This document shows, one piece after another, positions 1 to 8,389 of a stretch of DNA of 43,593 bases. A program made the position numbers and the translations under genes. The notes beneath the pieces were generated by a model, which made no database searches, was not told the origin of the DNA, and was given only the letters and a program-made list of their open reading frames with translations. The DNA lies in contig JABHFS010000050.1 in assembly GCA_018672475.1 (NCBI GenBank), forward strand, positions 1 through 43,593. Reading direction: 5' to 3'. Each line of letters starts with the position of its first letter. Position 1 is the stretch's first letter. The DNA is from Gemmatimonadota bacterium. GTDB taxonomy: Bacteria; Latescibacterota; UBA2968; UBA8231.

Positions 1-1
1 C

Positions 2-106
2 ATCAATGTAGCGAAGATCCTGGGTATTATCGCCGCGTTGATCACCATCCGTTTTATGCTCCAAGCCATCCATAAGGACGTGCTCGGTGAAGACCCAAGC
101 TGCTGA
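2..106 (+). CDS. C-terminal fragment of a membrane protein (5'-truncated by window edge)
   Basis: An open frame runs in from the window edge and ends at TGA 104-106, giving the last 34 residues of a protein. They contain one hydrophobic segment (ILGIIAALITI) followed by a charged tail (HKDVLGED), which fits the last transmembrane helix and cytoplasmic end of an integral membrane protein. The next gene starts 13 bases downstream on the same strand, so the two are probably co-transcribed. The family cannot be named from this little sequence. Confidence 0.5.
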   Translation: MNVAKILGIIAALITIRFMLQAIHKDVLGEDPSC

Positions 107-119
107 ATAGAGGATCCCC

Positions 120-776
120 ATGCACAGCTCAAGCTTACGCGACAGCGATTTTCAGATCATTGCCGACGGCACCTCAGTCGAGCTATGCCATTATTTTAGC
201 GGCTATAGCAACACCAAAAGACTCGGACTCTTCGCCCCGAACCGCCTAGAGGGCGTCGGCGCCATAACCCTGGTTATGGCCCACGTTACAGCCTTTTACA
301 ACACCTATCGTGCAAACAACGAAGAGTTTTTCGCCTACCCCGATTACTTCACCTTCCAATCACTCGAACCCAAGGCCATCTATAGCCTATTCGACATCTG
401 GCCCGATCACAAAAGCGTCGCCGTCAGTACCGACTCTGTCGAACGACTTAACGCCATCACCGACCGCGCGATCAATATCCTGCTCGTCCCCGCAGGCGCC
501 TCTACCGCCCACGATTTCGAGCGGCAACAACTCGCCGCCGCCACCCGGCTTATCGATACCTGTTATATCTATTCGGAAGACGGCACCCTCACCGACCCCG
601 ACTTGGTCATCCGCTGCAATACCGATCCATTCGATAAATGGATTGAGAGCGTATTCAATTCGATTCCAGGCGGGGAAGCCGCGGCAAAAACGTGGCGATC
701 CGCACACAATAAAGAGGACACTATCGAGCAGTCCTTCCGCCGGATCGGTTTACAGGAAGCGCTAACGCTTCTTTAA
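120..776 (+). CDS. Hypothetical protein, 218 aa, family not recognised
   Basis: The ATG is preceded by AGAGGATC at a suitable distance, and the frame is open for 218 codons with coding-like composition, so I consider it real. There is no signal peptide and no clear membrane segment; the protein looks soluble, mixed alpha/beta, with an aromatic-rich centre (YPDYFTFQ, then SLFDIWPDHKSV, at about residues 72-98) and a charged helical C-terminus. I recognise no catalytic motif or named family. It follows the truncated membrane-protein gene by 13 bp, so it may act with that protein. The next gene is convergent. No function is assigned. Confidence 0.7.
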   Translation: MHSSSLRDSDFQIIADGTSVELCHYFSGYSNTKRLGLFAPNRLEGVGAITLVMAHVTAFYNTYRANNEEFFAYPDYFTFQSLEPKAIYSLFDIWPDHKSVAVSTDSVERLNAITDRAINILLVPAGASTAHDFERQQLAAATRLIDTCYIYSEDGTLTDPDLVIRCNTDPFDKWIESVFNSIPGGEAAAKTWRSAHNKEDTIEQSFRRIGLQEALTLL

Positions 777-818
777 ATTCACCTCTGGTCAAATCGTTCA
801 CCACCAAAGCAACCGTCT

Positions 819-1589
819 TCAAAGCTGCAAAATTCGCTCAATATTCCCCGCCAACACCAACTGTTTCACCTCATCATCTACATCCAGTTCGAGCACCCGC
901 CCCACATTGACATAGTAGTCCGCACCCGGCAGATCAGTACCAAAGATCACCCGCTCCGGACCCAATAGTTCCAACCCCAGCTGATAAGCCCCATTTTCGT
1001 TGATGCTGCCCGCATAATCGACGGCGACATTCGCACAATCTTCGATCGCCCGCAATCCGTGCTCGAACTGCGCCCCCATATGCGCCATAATGAACTGACC
1101 TTGCGGAAAACGTCGGGCCAACTCGGCAATCTCAAGCGGTGGCGCCTCGTTCGGCGGCGCCTCGCCGTGCGGGCGATAATAGGCGTGGTACAACACCGGC
1201 CAACCCCGCGCCAAAGCCGCTTCGGTCACCACCGAGGTCCGCTCATCGGTCGCATGCTGACTCACCCAGAACTTCAGAGCGCAAAAACCCTGTCCACCCC
1301 AATAATCGATCTGTGCAAGCGCGTGCTCGGGATAAGCCGCGTTGACATAACAAAAGGGCAAGATCCGCTCTCCCACCGCGTCGCGCAGCCGGGCGGTATC
1401 CTCGTTGCTCTGCACGATTTCCTTCGGCGTAGGGTCGTAGCCTCCGGTCAGGTTGCTGAGAATAACAATGCCCCGCAAAGCAAAACGATCCAAGCACTCG
1501 CTCAGATAGGCCGTATCGGCAAAGAGGCTCCAATTGTGTGCATGCGCATCGATCACGCGAAAGCGCTGCAATTCCTCGATCAATCCCAT
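819..1589 (-). CDS. Amidohydrolase-2 family metal-dependent hydrolase (TIM barrel)
   Basis: 256 aa, the size of amidohydrolase-2 (PF04909) enzymes, which are hydrolases or decarboxylases of lactones and cyclic acids (for example 2-pyrone-4,6-dicarboxylate lactonase-like or ACMSD-like). Visible metal-site motifs are D14-A-H16-A-H18 on strand 1, H135 in LYHAYYRP, H170 in IMAHMG and D219 in FGTDLPG. ATG 1589 has GGAGG seven bases upstream. It is the last of three overlapping minus-strand genes; its start lies 10 nt inside the end of the preceding paralogue, which points to translational coupling. This is the complete catalytic member beside a metal-site-deficient neighbour. The substrate is unknown; the sugar-acid context suggests a lactone or aldonate derivative (inference). 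Confidence 0.85.
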   Translation of the reverse strand: MGLIEELQRFRVIDAHAHNWSLFADTAYLSECLDRFALRGIVILSNLTGGYDPTPKEIVQSNEDTARLRDAVGERILPFCYVNAAYPEHALAQIDYWGGQGFCALKFWVSQHATDERTSVVTEAALARGWPVLYHAYYRPHGEAPPNEAPPLEIAELARRFPQGQFIMAHMGAQFEHGLRAIEDCANVAVDYAGSINENGAYQLGLELLGPERVIFGTDLPGADYYVNVGRVLELDVDDEVKQLVLAGNIERILQL

Positions 1590-2359
1590 GCAAATACCTC
1601 CAACGCGTTGCGACCCAATATCCCGCTCCTAGCCTCATCTGGCATACGCGCACCCGCCAAACCTAAGCGACTCCCTTGCCAATAATAAAACGGCGCCCCC
1701 GTGCCAAAAAGCGCCCGCTGCAACGGAAACCACTGACGCAATTCGTCGAGCGAAGCGACATTCGGCTTACAACAACCGAAATCGACATAGACATTAGGCA
1801 AGCTCGCCCAATCGACGGGCAAGGCCTGTAACTCGCTAAAATAAAACATCGACAGGATCACTCGAGTTTCACCGCATCGCGTCAAAAAATTTGCTACTTG
1901 CTGCATGCTCGGCACCTGCTGGTCGACAAAGCGCGGCGCCACGCGATCGTCAAAAACCCGCGCCATCAAATTCACCGGCAACTGCAATTCACCGGCCAAG
2001 CCCACGATCTCACCAACGATTGGCGCGTCCAACGCGTAGTGGTGCAATGCCGGCACCAATCGCACCGCGACCAACCGCCGGTCCGCGCTCGCCCGCTGTA
2101 ACAACTCGGCCCATTGCGGAAACTCAGGGTTGAGCACCGCATAAAAGTGCAGCCACTCCGCCAGCGATTCGTATTCGGCCAGATCCTGCTCCAACCCCGC
2201 GATCGGATCGAAATAGAGCAGCGAGCGAAATCCCATCGCCACCGCCCGGTCGAAACCCGCCGCCTCGCGCAGCGCCAACACATCGGCCACCGCAGAGGGA
2301 ATCGTGCGGAAAGGACAAGGACCCAACAATAATCCGCTATCGACAACCGTCACGATCAA
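1580..2359 (-). CDS. Amidohydrolase-2-like protein lacking the metal site (probable pseudoenzyme)
   Basis: 259 aa. Overall length, order of elements and the C-terminal barrel segment (LFGTGAP...ILGRNALEVF) match its two neighbours, but every metal-binding motif is altered. The N-terminal DxHxH is replaced by DSGLLLGPC, the IMAHMG segment reads VILSMFYF, and the GTD aspartate is a glycine (GTGAP). The frame is intact and well composed, so this is a maintained protein rather than a wreck. It starts at TTG 2359, overlapping the upstream TGA by four bases (a GTG at 2353 is an alternative), and its end overlaps the next gene by 10 nt. A structural or regulatory partner of the active paralogues is likely (inference). 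It could also be a diverged enzyme with metal-independent chemistry. Confidence 0.75.
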   Translation of the reverse strand: MIVTVVDSGLLLGPCPFRTIPSAVADVLALREAAGFDRAVAMGFRSLLYFDPIAGLEQDLAEYESLAEWLHFYAVLNPEFPQWAELLQRASADRRLVAVRLVPALHHYALDAPIVGEIVGLAGELQLPVNLMARVFDDRVAPRFVDQQVPSMQQVANFLTRCGETRVILSMFYFSELQALPVDWASLPNVYVDFGCCKPNVASLDELRQWFPLQRALFGTGAPFYYWQGSRLGLAGARMPDEARSGILGRNALEVFAWD

Positions 2360-3189
2360 ACACCCAACAAGCGTTGCATATTGCGCCCCAAGATCAATTC
2401 TTTGTCCTTATCTGGAATAAACGTGCAATGCGTGCGGAAAGCTTCCAACGACTGCTTGTAGGTCATAGACCACAGCACCGGCGGATAATCCGATGCCCAA
2501 CACAGCCGCTCCGGACCGTAGTGTTCGTAGAGCTTGCGCACCATCCAATGCGTATCCGAGTACGGGTATTCCCAATCCACCTGCGACACATAGGCGAAAC
2601 CCGACATCTTTAAATAAATATTCGACACTTCCGCCGACTTGAGCACTTCCGCGAAGTTCGGGTGCGGCGCCCGCTCAGAAGCCCGCGTCCCGGCCATATG
2701 GTGCCCTATAAAGATCGTCTCGGGAAAACGCTTGGCCAATTTGCGCACATGCGCGTGCCAGGGCGCGCCAAAAGCCAGACTAACAATCAGCCCCAGTTCG
2801 GCGGTCTTCTCGAAGAACTTCAAACCCTCCTCGGACTCAAACCACTCGTAATCGTCCGTAAGATACTGCGTATAGCCCTTGAGTTGGTATTTTTCCGCTG
2901 CCTCGGCCAAGCGATCCGCCGCACCCGGCGCGTGATAGGTAGCCGTCCACGAGCAATCTACATCGGCAAATTGAATCAGCCGCTCGGGATATTTTTTTAC
3001 GCTTTGCGCGATATAGTCGTTGTTGTGCTGGTTGTGCTCGAGGCGCGCGCAGACGATCACGGCTTTATCGACCCCATTCTGGTCCATCTCCCACAATAGC
3101 TTTTCGACCGTGCCGTGGCTTTCGGGATTAGGCACTTGCGGTTCGTAGGGCCAGTAATCCCAGGCGTGGGTATGGCAATCGATGATCAT
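2356..3189 (-). CDS. Amidohydrolase-2 family metal-dependent hydrolase
   Basis: 277 aa TIM-barrel hydrolase of PF04909. It has D4-C-H6-T-H8 at the extreme N-terminus, FIGHHMAG near the middle and CWASDYPP near the C-terminus, a complete set of expected metal and catalytic positions. The start is supported by AGGAG seven bases before the ATG. It is the first gene of a three-gene minus-strand unit and overlaps the second by 4 nt. Family members hydrolyse or decarboxylate small acids and lactones. The region just upstream (3190 onward) should hold the promoter, but I see no clear hexamers. Substrate unassigned. Confidence 0.88.
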   Translation of the reverse strand: MIIDCHTHAWDYWPYEPQVPNPESHGTVEKLLWEMDQNGVDKAVIVCARLEHNQHNNDYIAQSVKKYPERLIQFADVDCSWTATYHAPGAADRLAEAAEKYQLKGYTQYLTDDYEWFESEEGLKFFEKTAELGLIVSLAFGAPWHAHVRKLAKRFPETIFIGHHMAGTRASERAPHPNFAEVLKSAEVSNIYLKMSGFAYVSQVDWEYPYSDTHWMVRKLYEHYGPERLCWASDYPPVLWSMTYKQSLEAFRTHCTFIPDKDKELILGRNMQRLLGV

Positions 3190-3556
3190 GGCATTCTCCT
3201 TTACTGCTGAGAAGTATGGGTTAAACGTCTACACCGGACAAAACCTGCAACAGCCGGCCATAAGAAAATTTAATGCTCAGCATAGCCTATCGTGATTGGG
3301 CACTATCGGCCTATGCTCATATTGTAGTTGCAACTCTTTTTTGCCGTATCCGAAATCTATCCCGAAACTCATACGGCGCTGGACCGCTATCGCATCGGCA
3401 TCCCGTCAAATAACCTCTGGGGCGCGCCGAGCCAGGCGTGGCCCGACGAATGGGCGCGCTATGGCATATGGAATCGTGGTGAAAAAGTGATCTTCTGTTC
3501 GGACGCCGGCTGGCGTAAATCGGCGCAAGCGATCTTCCGCCAAGCCCCATGCAGCA
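3190..3556. other. Intergenic stretch with no intact gene
   Basis: This 367-bp gap lies upstream of the amidohydrolase trio and downstream of the BNR gene. It must contain the trio's promoter. The right-hand two-thirds has a protein-like plus-strand frame, described separately as a possible gene remnant. I see no convincing terminator hairpin. Confidence 0.5.
3328..3556 (+). pseudogene. Possible gene remnant (about 75 protein-like codons)
   Basis: After an in-frame TAG at 3325-3327 this frame reads protein-like text (for example SEIYPETHTALDRYRIGIP and SDAGWRKSAQAIFRQ) with the same GCG/CGC-rich codon choice as real genes nearby. It then runs into the antisense of the BNR gene and loses sense. 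There is no start codon with a ribosome site and no partner reading upstream. I read it as the tail of a decayed gene. It could equally be chance openness in GC-rich DNA. Confidence 0.25.
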
Positions 3557-4471
3557 CTACACCTCGACCTGCGCCAGATAAATACTCGTCTTGCCCTCGT
3601 GCGATGAATAATAACTCAGCCACAGTATTCCCTCGTGCTCAACCATGCCCGGATAACTACAGTCGCCACCGCTGGGCAACCACAACACCGGTTTATAATT
3701 GGTCCTCGTCATCCGCGACAAGACCATTGCCGCCCCACCTTCCGGATGCCGGCCTCGCGCAGCTGCCCACAGCGTCCCGTCCGACCAGCGAATAAAGTTC
3801 GGCCCCCCCATCTTCTCGCCAATCTGCGTCCATTGCCAGTCGATATACGGCGGCTGACTGCTACCGATCCAATCGGGGCGCACTAAGGCTACCATCGTCT
3901 CGTCCGGCATGATACGCACCGTCGTCTCGCTGGCCGTCCAGGTATCATCCGGCAGAAAGAACTCGCTGATCCACCGCCAATCGAGGCCGTCGGTACTGGA
4001 GTAGAGAAAGCCTCGGCGCGGATTAGCGCCCTCGCCCAGCTTCGATACGCTATAGGCCACGCCCTCGTGCCAGGTCACCCGCCACAACCAATGGTCTTCC
4101 GCCAGCACTTTCTGCGGTGCGGTCCAGTTTATACCGTCCGACGAAAAGGCGATGCGCGGCGACCGGGTACCATGCTCGCCACTGCCGTAAACACAGCCGC
4201 CCATCACCAGCATCAGCCGCCCCTCGGGCGTGACCGATAACTTCGGGTCGCGCAGGTCCACTTCTTGCTCTTCTAAAACTGCCACCGACTGCCAATTCGC
4301 ACCATCCTCTGAAGTAATAACGCGCACTGTGCCGATGCTCGGCCCATGCTCCTCCGCCTCGCGAAAAGTGCACCACCATCGGTCGTCAAAACGCAATAAG
4401 TCCGTAAAGGCGTTGTGGGCGCCCTGGTCCCAGATCTTCGCGACGGAAAGTAAATTCGGTGTTGTAGCCAT
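3557..4471 (-). CDS. BNR/sialidase-fold beta-propeller protein
   Basis: 304 aa. It carries repeated Asp-box-like elements: TSEDGANWQS, SSDGINWTAP and SSTDGLDWRW are the classic S-x-D-x-G-x-x-W signature of sialidase/BNR propellers. A late conserved region (GGDCSYPGMVEHEGILWLSYYSSHEG) resembles exo-alpha-sialidase-like proteins. It has no signal peptide, so the product appears cytoplasmic. AGGAGA lies just before the ATG. True sialidases need an arginine triad and a Tyr/Glu pair that I cannot assign with certainty, so glycosidase activity is possible but not shown. It is divergent from the PhyH gene at 4578. Confidence 0.8.
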   Translation of the reverse strand: MATTPNLLSVAKIWDQGAHNAFTDLLRFDDRWWCTFREAEEHGPSIGTVRVITSEDGANWQSVAVLEEQEVDLRDPKLSVTPEGRLMLVMGGCVYGSGEHGTRSPRIAFSSDGINWTAPQKVLAEDHWLWRVTWHEGVAYSVSKLGEGANPRRGFLYSSTDGLDWRWISEFFLPDDTWTASETTVRIMPDETMVALVRPDWIGSSQPPYIDWQWTQIGEKMGGPNFIRWSDGTLWAAARGRHPEGGAAMVLSRMTRTNYKPVLWLPSGGDCSYPGMVEHEGILWLSYYSSHEGKTSIYLAQVEV

Positions 4472-4577
4472 CTCTTTCTCCTGTAGAATACGCTAGGACA
4501 AACTATACTTGCGTGCACAACTGGAGCTTTTATCTTCCACAAGCAGTCGTATTTAACCCGCACCAACAGAAAGAAAA

Positions 4578-5381
4578 ATGCAGACACTGAGCAAACGGGA
4601 CGTCGACTCGTTTCGACTACAGGGCTACCATATTGCGCGGGGCATCTTTGGCCCCGACGAAATCGCCCGGCTGCGCACCGGCTTCGCCCATATACAAGAA
4701 TTAGCCGCCCGCACCGATCTATGCGAAGAAGTGCTCAAAGGCCACGGCGACGTGCATGTCCACCTGCAACCGCCAGAGCCCCTATCCGGACCCGCCGCCG
4801 TGCAATACCTGCGCAAAGTGCAATGGCCGTCGCTTATCCACCCGGCCTTCGAAGAGATCCGTACCAACGCCAAATTCCCCGCGCTGCTCGAACCGCTGAT
4901 CGGCACTTCGCTCAAACAGTATATCAACCAGATCAACTTTAAAATGCCCGGCAGCGACATCGCCTTCCCCTGGCACCAGGACATCCGTCCAACCCCGGCC
5001 TTTACCGACCAGAGCCAACACTACGTGCAGACCATCATCGCCGTCGACGAAGCGAACACCGACAATGGCTGTCTGCACCTGGTCCCCGGCTCGCACAAAC
5101 TCGGCGATCTCAAAGCCAAACGCTATGCCGCCGGCCAAATCGAAGAGCACGTCGATATCTCCACCGCGGTAGCCTGCGAGGCGGCGCCCGGCGATGTTAT
5201 CCTCTTCACCTCCTTCACCGTGCACGGCTCAGTGCCCAATACGACCGACCAGCCCCGGCGCTCCTATATCAACGGCTTCGTGCGCGCCGACGCCTGCACC
5301 ATCGGCAAATGGGCCTTCTTAGACGGAAAACCGGTGCCCGTCACCAGCGACCACGATTATCACGCCCTGCGCCCGACCTGA
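4578..5381 (+). CDS. Phytanoyl-CoA dioxygenase (PhyH) family 2-oxoglutarate oxygenase, HxD type
   Basis: 267 aa double-stranded beta-helix oxygenase. The iron ligands are H133-Q-D135 (PWHQD) and distal H216 (TVHGSVPNTT), followed by R227/R228 for the 2-oxoglutarate carboxylate. The LHLVPGSHKLG segment is the usual PhyH signature. The facial triad is complete, so it should hydroxylate or demethylate a small molecule with Fe(II), O2 and 2-oxoglutarate. Among characterised relatives it looks closest to the ectoine hydroxylase/PhyH type (HQD motif). The start is preceded only by a weak AGAAAG. It is divergent from the BNR gene and convergent with the bicupin gene. Confidence 0.9.
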   Translation: MQTLSKRDVDSFRLQGYHIARGIFGPDEIARLRTGFAHIQELAARTDLCEEVLKGHGDVHVHLQPPEPLSGPAAVQYLRKVQWPSLIHPAFEEIRTNAKFPALLEPLIGTSLKQYINQINFKMPGSDIAFPWHQDIRPTPAFTDQSQHYVQTIIAVDEANTDNGCLHLVPGSHKLGDLKAKRYAAGQIEEHVDISTAVACEAAPGDVILFTSFTVHGSVPNTTDQPRRSYINGFVRADACTIGKWAFLDGKPVPVTSDHDYHALRPT

Positions 5382-5486
5382 CCCGCTCGCCTCCGTTTTA
5401 ACCCGACAAAGTACACGACCTATTTCCACCCTACGCCGACAAATACCCAGCGCATCACCTATTAACCAAGCCAACCTAATAGCCCT

Positions 5487-6230
5487 TCAACACACCACGA
5501 GATAACTAAGCCAGCCATCGTATTCGTCATTCGCCAACTGATGCGTCACGCCAGGTGGCACATAAATCGTATCTCCTTCGCTTAATCGGCGCACATCACC
5601 ATCCGCAATCATCAAACCCGTGCCTTCTATTATGTAATAAACCCGCTCCATATCCTGTTGGCGCACATCCGTAGCTTTGCCCCGAACCAGCGCCTGACGC
5701 GCCAAACCGGCAAAACCGAGCAAACAACGCTGGTCGGTCGTCGACTCCGCCGCGTCGAACGGCTCCAACAAAGACCAATTCACCGCCGCGCCGTGCGCAC
5801 CGGCCGTCGGCGTCGCATCCCGCCAATTCGTCACACGGGGCGCGCTGCCCTCGCAATCTACCGGGCGGGTGATAATCAAATGCTCCACCCCGTCCTCTTC
5901 GTTTTCGGCAAAAAACTGATGCGGCACTCCGGGCGGAAAATAGGTCACCGAACCCTCGCCGACCGCCATCCGCTCTTCCCCGATCAGCACCTCGCCGCCG
6001 CCCGACAGTATATAGTAGAACTGCTCGGCAGCAGCGTGCGCATGGTGATCCGAATTCTTGTGCCCTTGCAGAAAATGGCGGGCAAAGCCGCTCATATGCC
6101 GCATACAAGCGTTGGGATCGTCGTTTTCTTCGTCCTGCTGGGTCAAAATCGCCCAGATTACGGCGCTTTCGTGGCTGACATAGGAATCGACATCGCGCCA
6201 GTTCAGCATTACGGTTTTCGCTGTGCCCAT
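5487..6230 (-). CDS. Bicupin protein
   Basis: 247 aa if started at ATG 6230, which has GGAGGAG upstream; a longer frame reaches 6302 but has no ribosome site. There are two cupin barrels. The first (about residues 50-115) carries a full metal motif: H62/H63/H65, E69 and H104 in PPGVPHQ. The second (about 185-245) keeps VYYIIEGTG and PPGVTHQ but has no HxH pair (KATDVRQQD in that place), so it probably binds no metal. Bicupins include oxalate decarboxylase, gentisate/quercetin dioxygenases and sugar isomerases; the substrate here is unknown. The 181-bp gap to the divergent lactonase gene probably holds both promoters. Confidence 0.83.
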   Translation of the reverse strand: MGTAKTVMLNWRDVDSYVSHESAVIWAILTQQDEENDDPNACMRHMSGFARHFLQGHKNSDHHAHAAAEQFYYILSGGGEVLIGEERMAVGEGSVTYFPPGVPHQFFAENEEDGVEHLIITRPVDCEGSAPRVTNWRDATPTAGAHGAAVNWSLLEPFDAAESTTDQRCLLGFAGLARQALVRGKATDVRQQDMERVYYIIEGTGLMIADGDVRRLSEGDTIYVPPGVTHQLANDEYDGWLSYLVVC

Positions 6231-6411
6231 AATCTCCTCCGTGCTAGGTTTGGCCGTCGGTGTACTGCGGAGGAAAGATACACCGCCGACATCGCATCTC
6301 AAAGTCGTCTAAACTACTTGACCGCATACGCGAAAAACCCTTTATACATAGGTTGTAAGACCTACACATAAACACATACCACTCATACCTATAAGGATGT
6401 AAAGAATCCCC

Positions 6412-7425
6412 ATGGCCTATCATATCTATATCTCGAATTCCGGCAGCGAATTTTTCTCGCATTTTCTCATGGACGAAGACTCCGGCGCCCTCTCGCCGCA
6501 AGCCGATATCGCTCTGGCCGGCTCGCCCGGCGCGGTGGCGACCAACCCCGACGGATCGATCATGTTCGCCGCGCTGCGATCGGCCAAACAACTGGTCAGC
6601 TATTCGGTCGACAAAAGCTCGGGCCAGTTGACGACCATCGGCGGCGTCGTTCTAGAAGAAGGCCCGCCCTACCTGGCCACCGACAACACCTGCTCCTACC
6701 TGCTGTCGTCTTATTACGGCTCTGGTTATGCCGGCGTGCACCGCATCAACGACGACGGCACGCTCTCGGAAGAGCCGCTGCAAATGGTGCAGACCGACGG
6801 CCACGCGCACAGCATCCAGACCGACCGCTCGAACCGCTTCGTCTTCGTGCCGCATACCAACCCGGCCAATGCCATATTCCAGTTTCGCTTTGACGAACAG
6901 ACCGGCACGCTCTCGCCGAACGATCCGCCTAAAATCCAACCGGACACCGAAGAAGGCCCGCGCCATTTCGCCTTCCACCCGAGCAAGGACCTGCTCTATT
7001 CGATCAACGAAAATGGCTGCACCGTCTCAGCCCACCATTTTGACCCCGAAAAGGGCACGCTCGAATCCTTCCAGGTGATCGCGACGCAGCCCGAGGGCAC
7101 CGACATGGAGGGCAAATCCACCGCCGAAATAAGAATAACCCCCGACGGCAAACACCTTTACGGCTCGAACCGCGGCCATGACACGCTCGCGCACTTCACC
7201 ATCGGCGACGACGGCACGCTGACCGCCGTGGGGCACTATCCCACCGAGGCGACGCCGCGTTTCTTCGAACTGGACCCGAGCGGACGCTTCCTCTATTCGG
7301 TCGGGCAGTCCTCCGGCGGGCTAACGGCCTACCGTATTGATCAGGCCAGCGGCGCACTCGAACCGATTGGCCAACACAAGGTCGGCGAAAGCCCCCTGTG
7401 GATCACCTTTATCAAACAAGCCTAA
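6412..7425 (+). CDS. Seven-bladed beta-propeller lactonase (6-phosphogluconolactonase/PGL-like)
   Basis: 337 aa, the normal size for PF10282 lactonases. Repeats of the form 'D-G-T/S-L-S/T' followed by 'F-x-P-x-G-x-x-L-Y' recur along the protein (DDGTLSEEPLQ, RHFAFHPSKDLLYSINENG, RITPDGKHLYGSNRGHD, FELDPSGRFLYSVGQ). No signal peptide, so cytoplasmic. Family members hydrolyse 6-phosphogluconolactone or other sugar lactones such as carboxy-muconolactone. It is first of a plus-strand series of oxygenases and may hydrolyse a lactone made from the same substrate. A long inverted repeat begins right at its stop codon. Confidence 0.87.
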   Translation: MAYHIYISNSGSEFFSHFLMDEDSGALSPQADIALAGSPGAVATNPDGSIMFAALRSAKQLVSYSVDKSSGQLTTIGGVVLEEGPPYLATDNTCSYLLSSYYGSGYAGVHRINDDGTLSEEPLQMVQTDGHAHSIQTDRSNRFVFVPHTNPANAIFQFRFDEQTGTLSPNDPPKIQPDTEEGPRHFAFHPSKDLLYSINENGCTVSAHHFDPEKGTLESFQVIATQPEGTDMEGKSTAEIRITPDGKHLYGSNRGHDTLAHFTIGDDGTLTAVGHYPTEATPRFFELDPSGRFLYSVGQSSGGLTAYRIDQASGALEPIGQHKVGESPLWITFIKQA

Positions 7426-7485
7426 GGCCATGAGCTTTTGCCGCGCGGGTGGTGTCGATCAACTTCGCGCGGCAAAAGACGGCCT
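7425..7485. repeat. Long inverted repeat (hairpin) between lactonase and PhyH genes
   Basis: A perfect 13-bp inverted repeat: the left arm 7435-7447 (CTTTTGCCGCGCG) is the exact complement of the right arm 7466-7478, with an 18-nt loop. An outer 5-bp pair (AGGCC 7425-7429 with GGCCT 7481-7485) extends it across a small internal loop. It begins at the last base of the lactonase stop codon. There is no T-run after it in either direction and the T/A blocks sit at the base in the opposite polarity to a standard intrinsic terminator. An mRNA-stabilising or attenuating hairpin therefore seems more likely. Confidence 0.7.
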
Positions 7486-7546
7486 GAAGCCGAGTGTACG
7501 AGTTGCCCCCCTAAAACCCTGAACTCGAACCTGCCGCGGAGCCATC

Positions 7547-8362
7547 ATGAGCAACCTGCATTCTCCAATTCTTAGCCCCGCTGAGTTAGACCAGTGGCGC
7601 GAACAAGGTTATATCCGCCTCGGCCACGTGGCCCCCGCCGAAGAGATCGATGCGCTCTGCCAACGCATCGACGATATCATGCTCGGCGAAGTGCGCTACG
7701 ACAAAATGCTGATGCAGCTTTGCCCTTCCGCCGGCGAAGAGGAGCTTTCGCGCCAGACCAAAGAATTCAAGGGCTCCTCACTCACATACCGCAAGATCCA
7801 GGACCTAGAACAGGACCCGCTCTTTCTCGCCTATCTGCAACACCCGCTCTTCCGCGATCTGACCGCCAAAATCATCGCACAAAAAGTGTCGATCTTCCGC
7901 GCCATGTTCTTCAATAAACCCGCCGAAAAGGGCGTAACCATCAATTGGCACCAGGACGGCGCCGGCGGCTGGCAGCTCAGCATCCCGCCGCTGATCACGG
8001 TGTGGACCGCGCTCGACCATACCAGTATCACCAATGGCTGCCTGCAGATCATCCCCGGCTCACACAAGAGCATGATCCCGGAAAAGGGCGATCTGCTCTC
8101 CGAAGAAGAACGCGCGATACACGCCCCGGACGAAAAACGGCTCTACCTCGAAATGGAAAAAGGCGAAGTGGTGCTCCTGCACAACTGGACCCTGCACCGC
8201 TCGGAGACCAATACCACCGACAAACCCCGCCGCGCCTTCAGCGTATGTTATATCGACCAAGCCACCCGCCAGAAAACCAACGACCGTGCCTTTGCGCAAG
8301 TCTTTCCAGACTATCAATCGGTCGAAATGGACACGTCGCAAGAAACCACGGCAGTTTATTAA
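7547..8362 (+). CDS. PhyH family 2-oxoglutarate oxygenase, HxD type
   Basis: 271 aa. The iron site is H135-Q-D137 (NWHQDGAGGW) with distal H217 in NWTLHRSE and an arginine pair R228/R229 (KPRRAFSV). LQIIPGSHKSM is the PhyH signature. An intact triad implies an active hydroxylase. A purine-rich GCGGAG precedes the ATG. It follows the hairpin after the lactonase gene and lies 27 bp before the tandem PhyH gene, so both are probably on one transcript. It is similar to the protein at 4578, which may be a paralogue. Substrate unknown. Confidence 0.9.
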   Translation: MSNLHSPILSPAELDQWREQGYIRLGHVAPAEEIDALCQRIDDIMLGEVRYDKMLMQLCPSAGEEELSRQTKEFKGSSLTYRKIQDLEQDPLFLAYLQHPLFRDLTAKIIAQKVSIFRAMFFNKPAEKGVTINWHQDGAGGWQLSIPPLITVWTALDHTSITNGCLQIIPGSHKSMIPEKGDLLSEEERAIHAPDEKRLYLEMEKGEVVLLHNWTLHRSETNTTDKPRRAFSVCYIDQATRQKTNDRAFAQVFPDYQSVEMDTSQETTAVY

Positions 8363-8389
8363 CGATTACCCGCCATAAAGGAGACCTAT

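Noticed and set aside
7425..7485. A standard rho-independent terminator
   Set aside because: There is no T-run after the stem on either strand and the A/T blocks have the opposite polarity.
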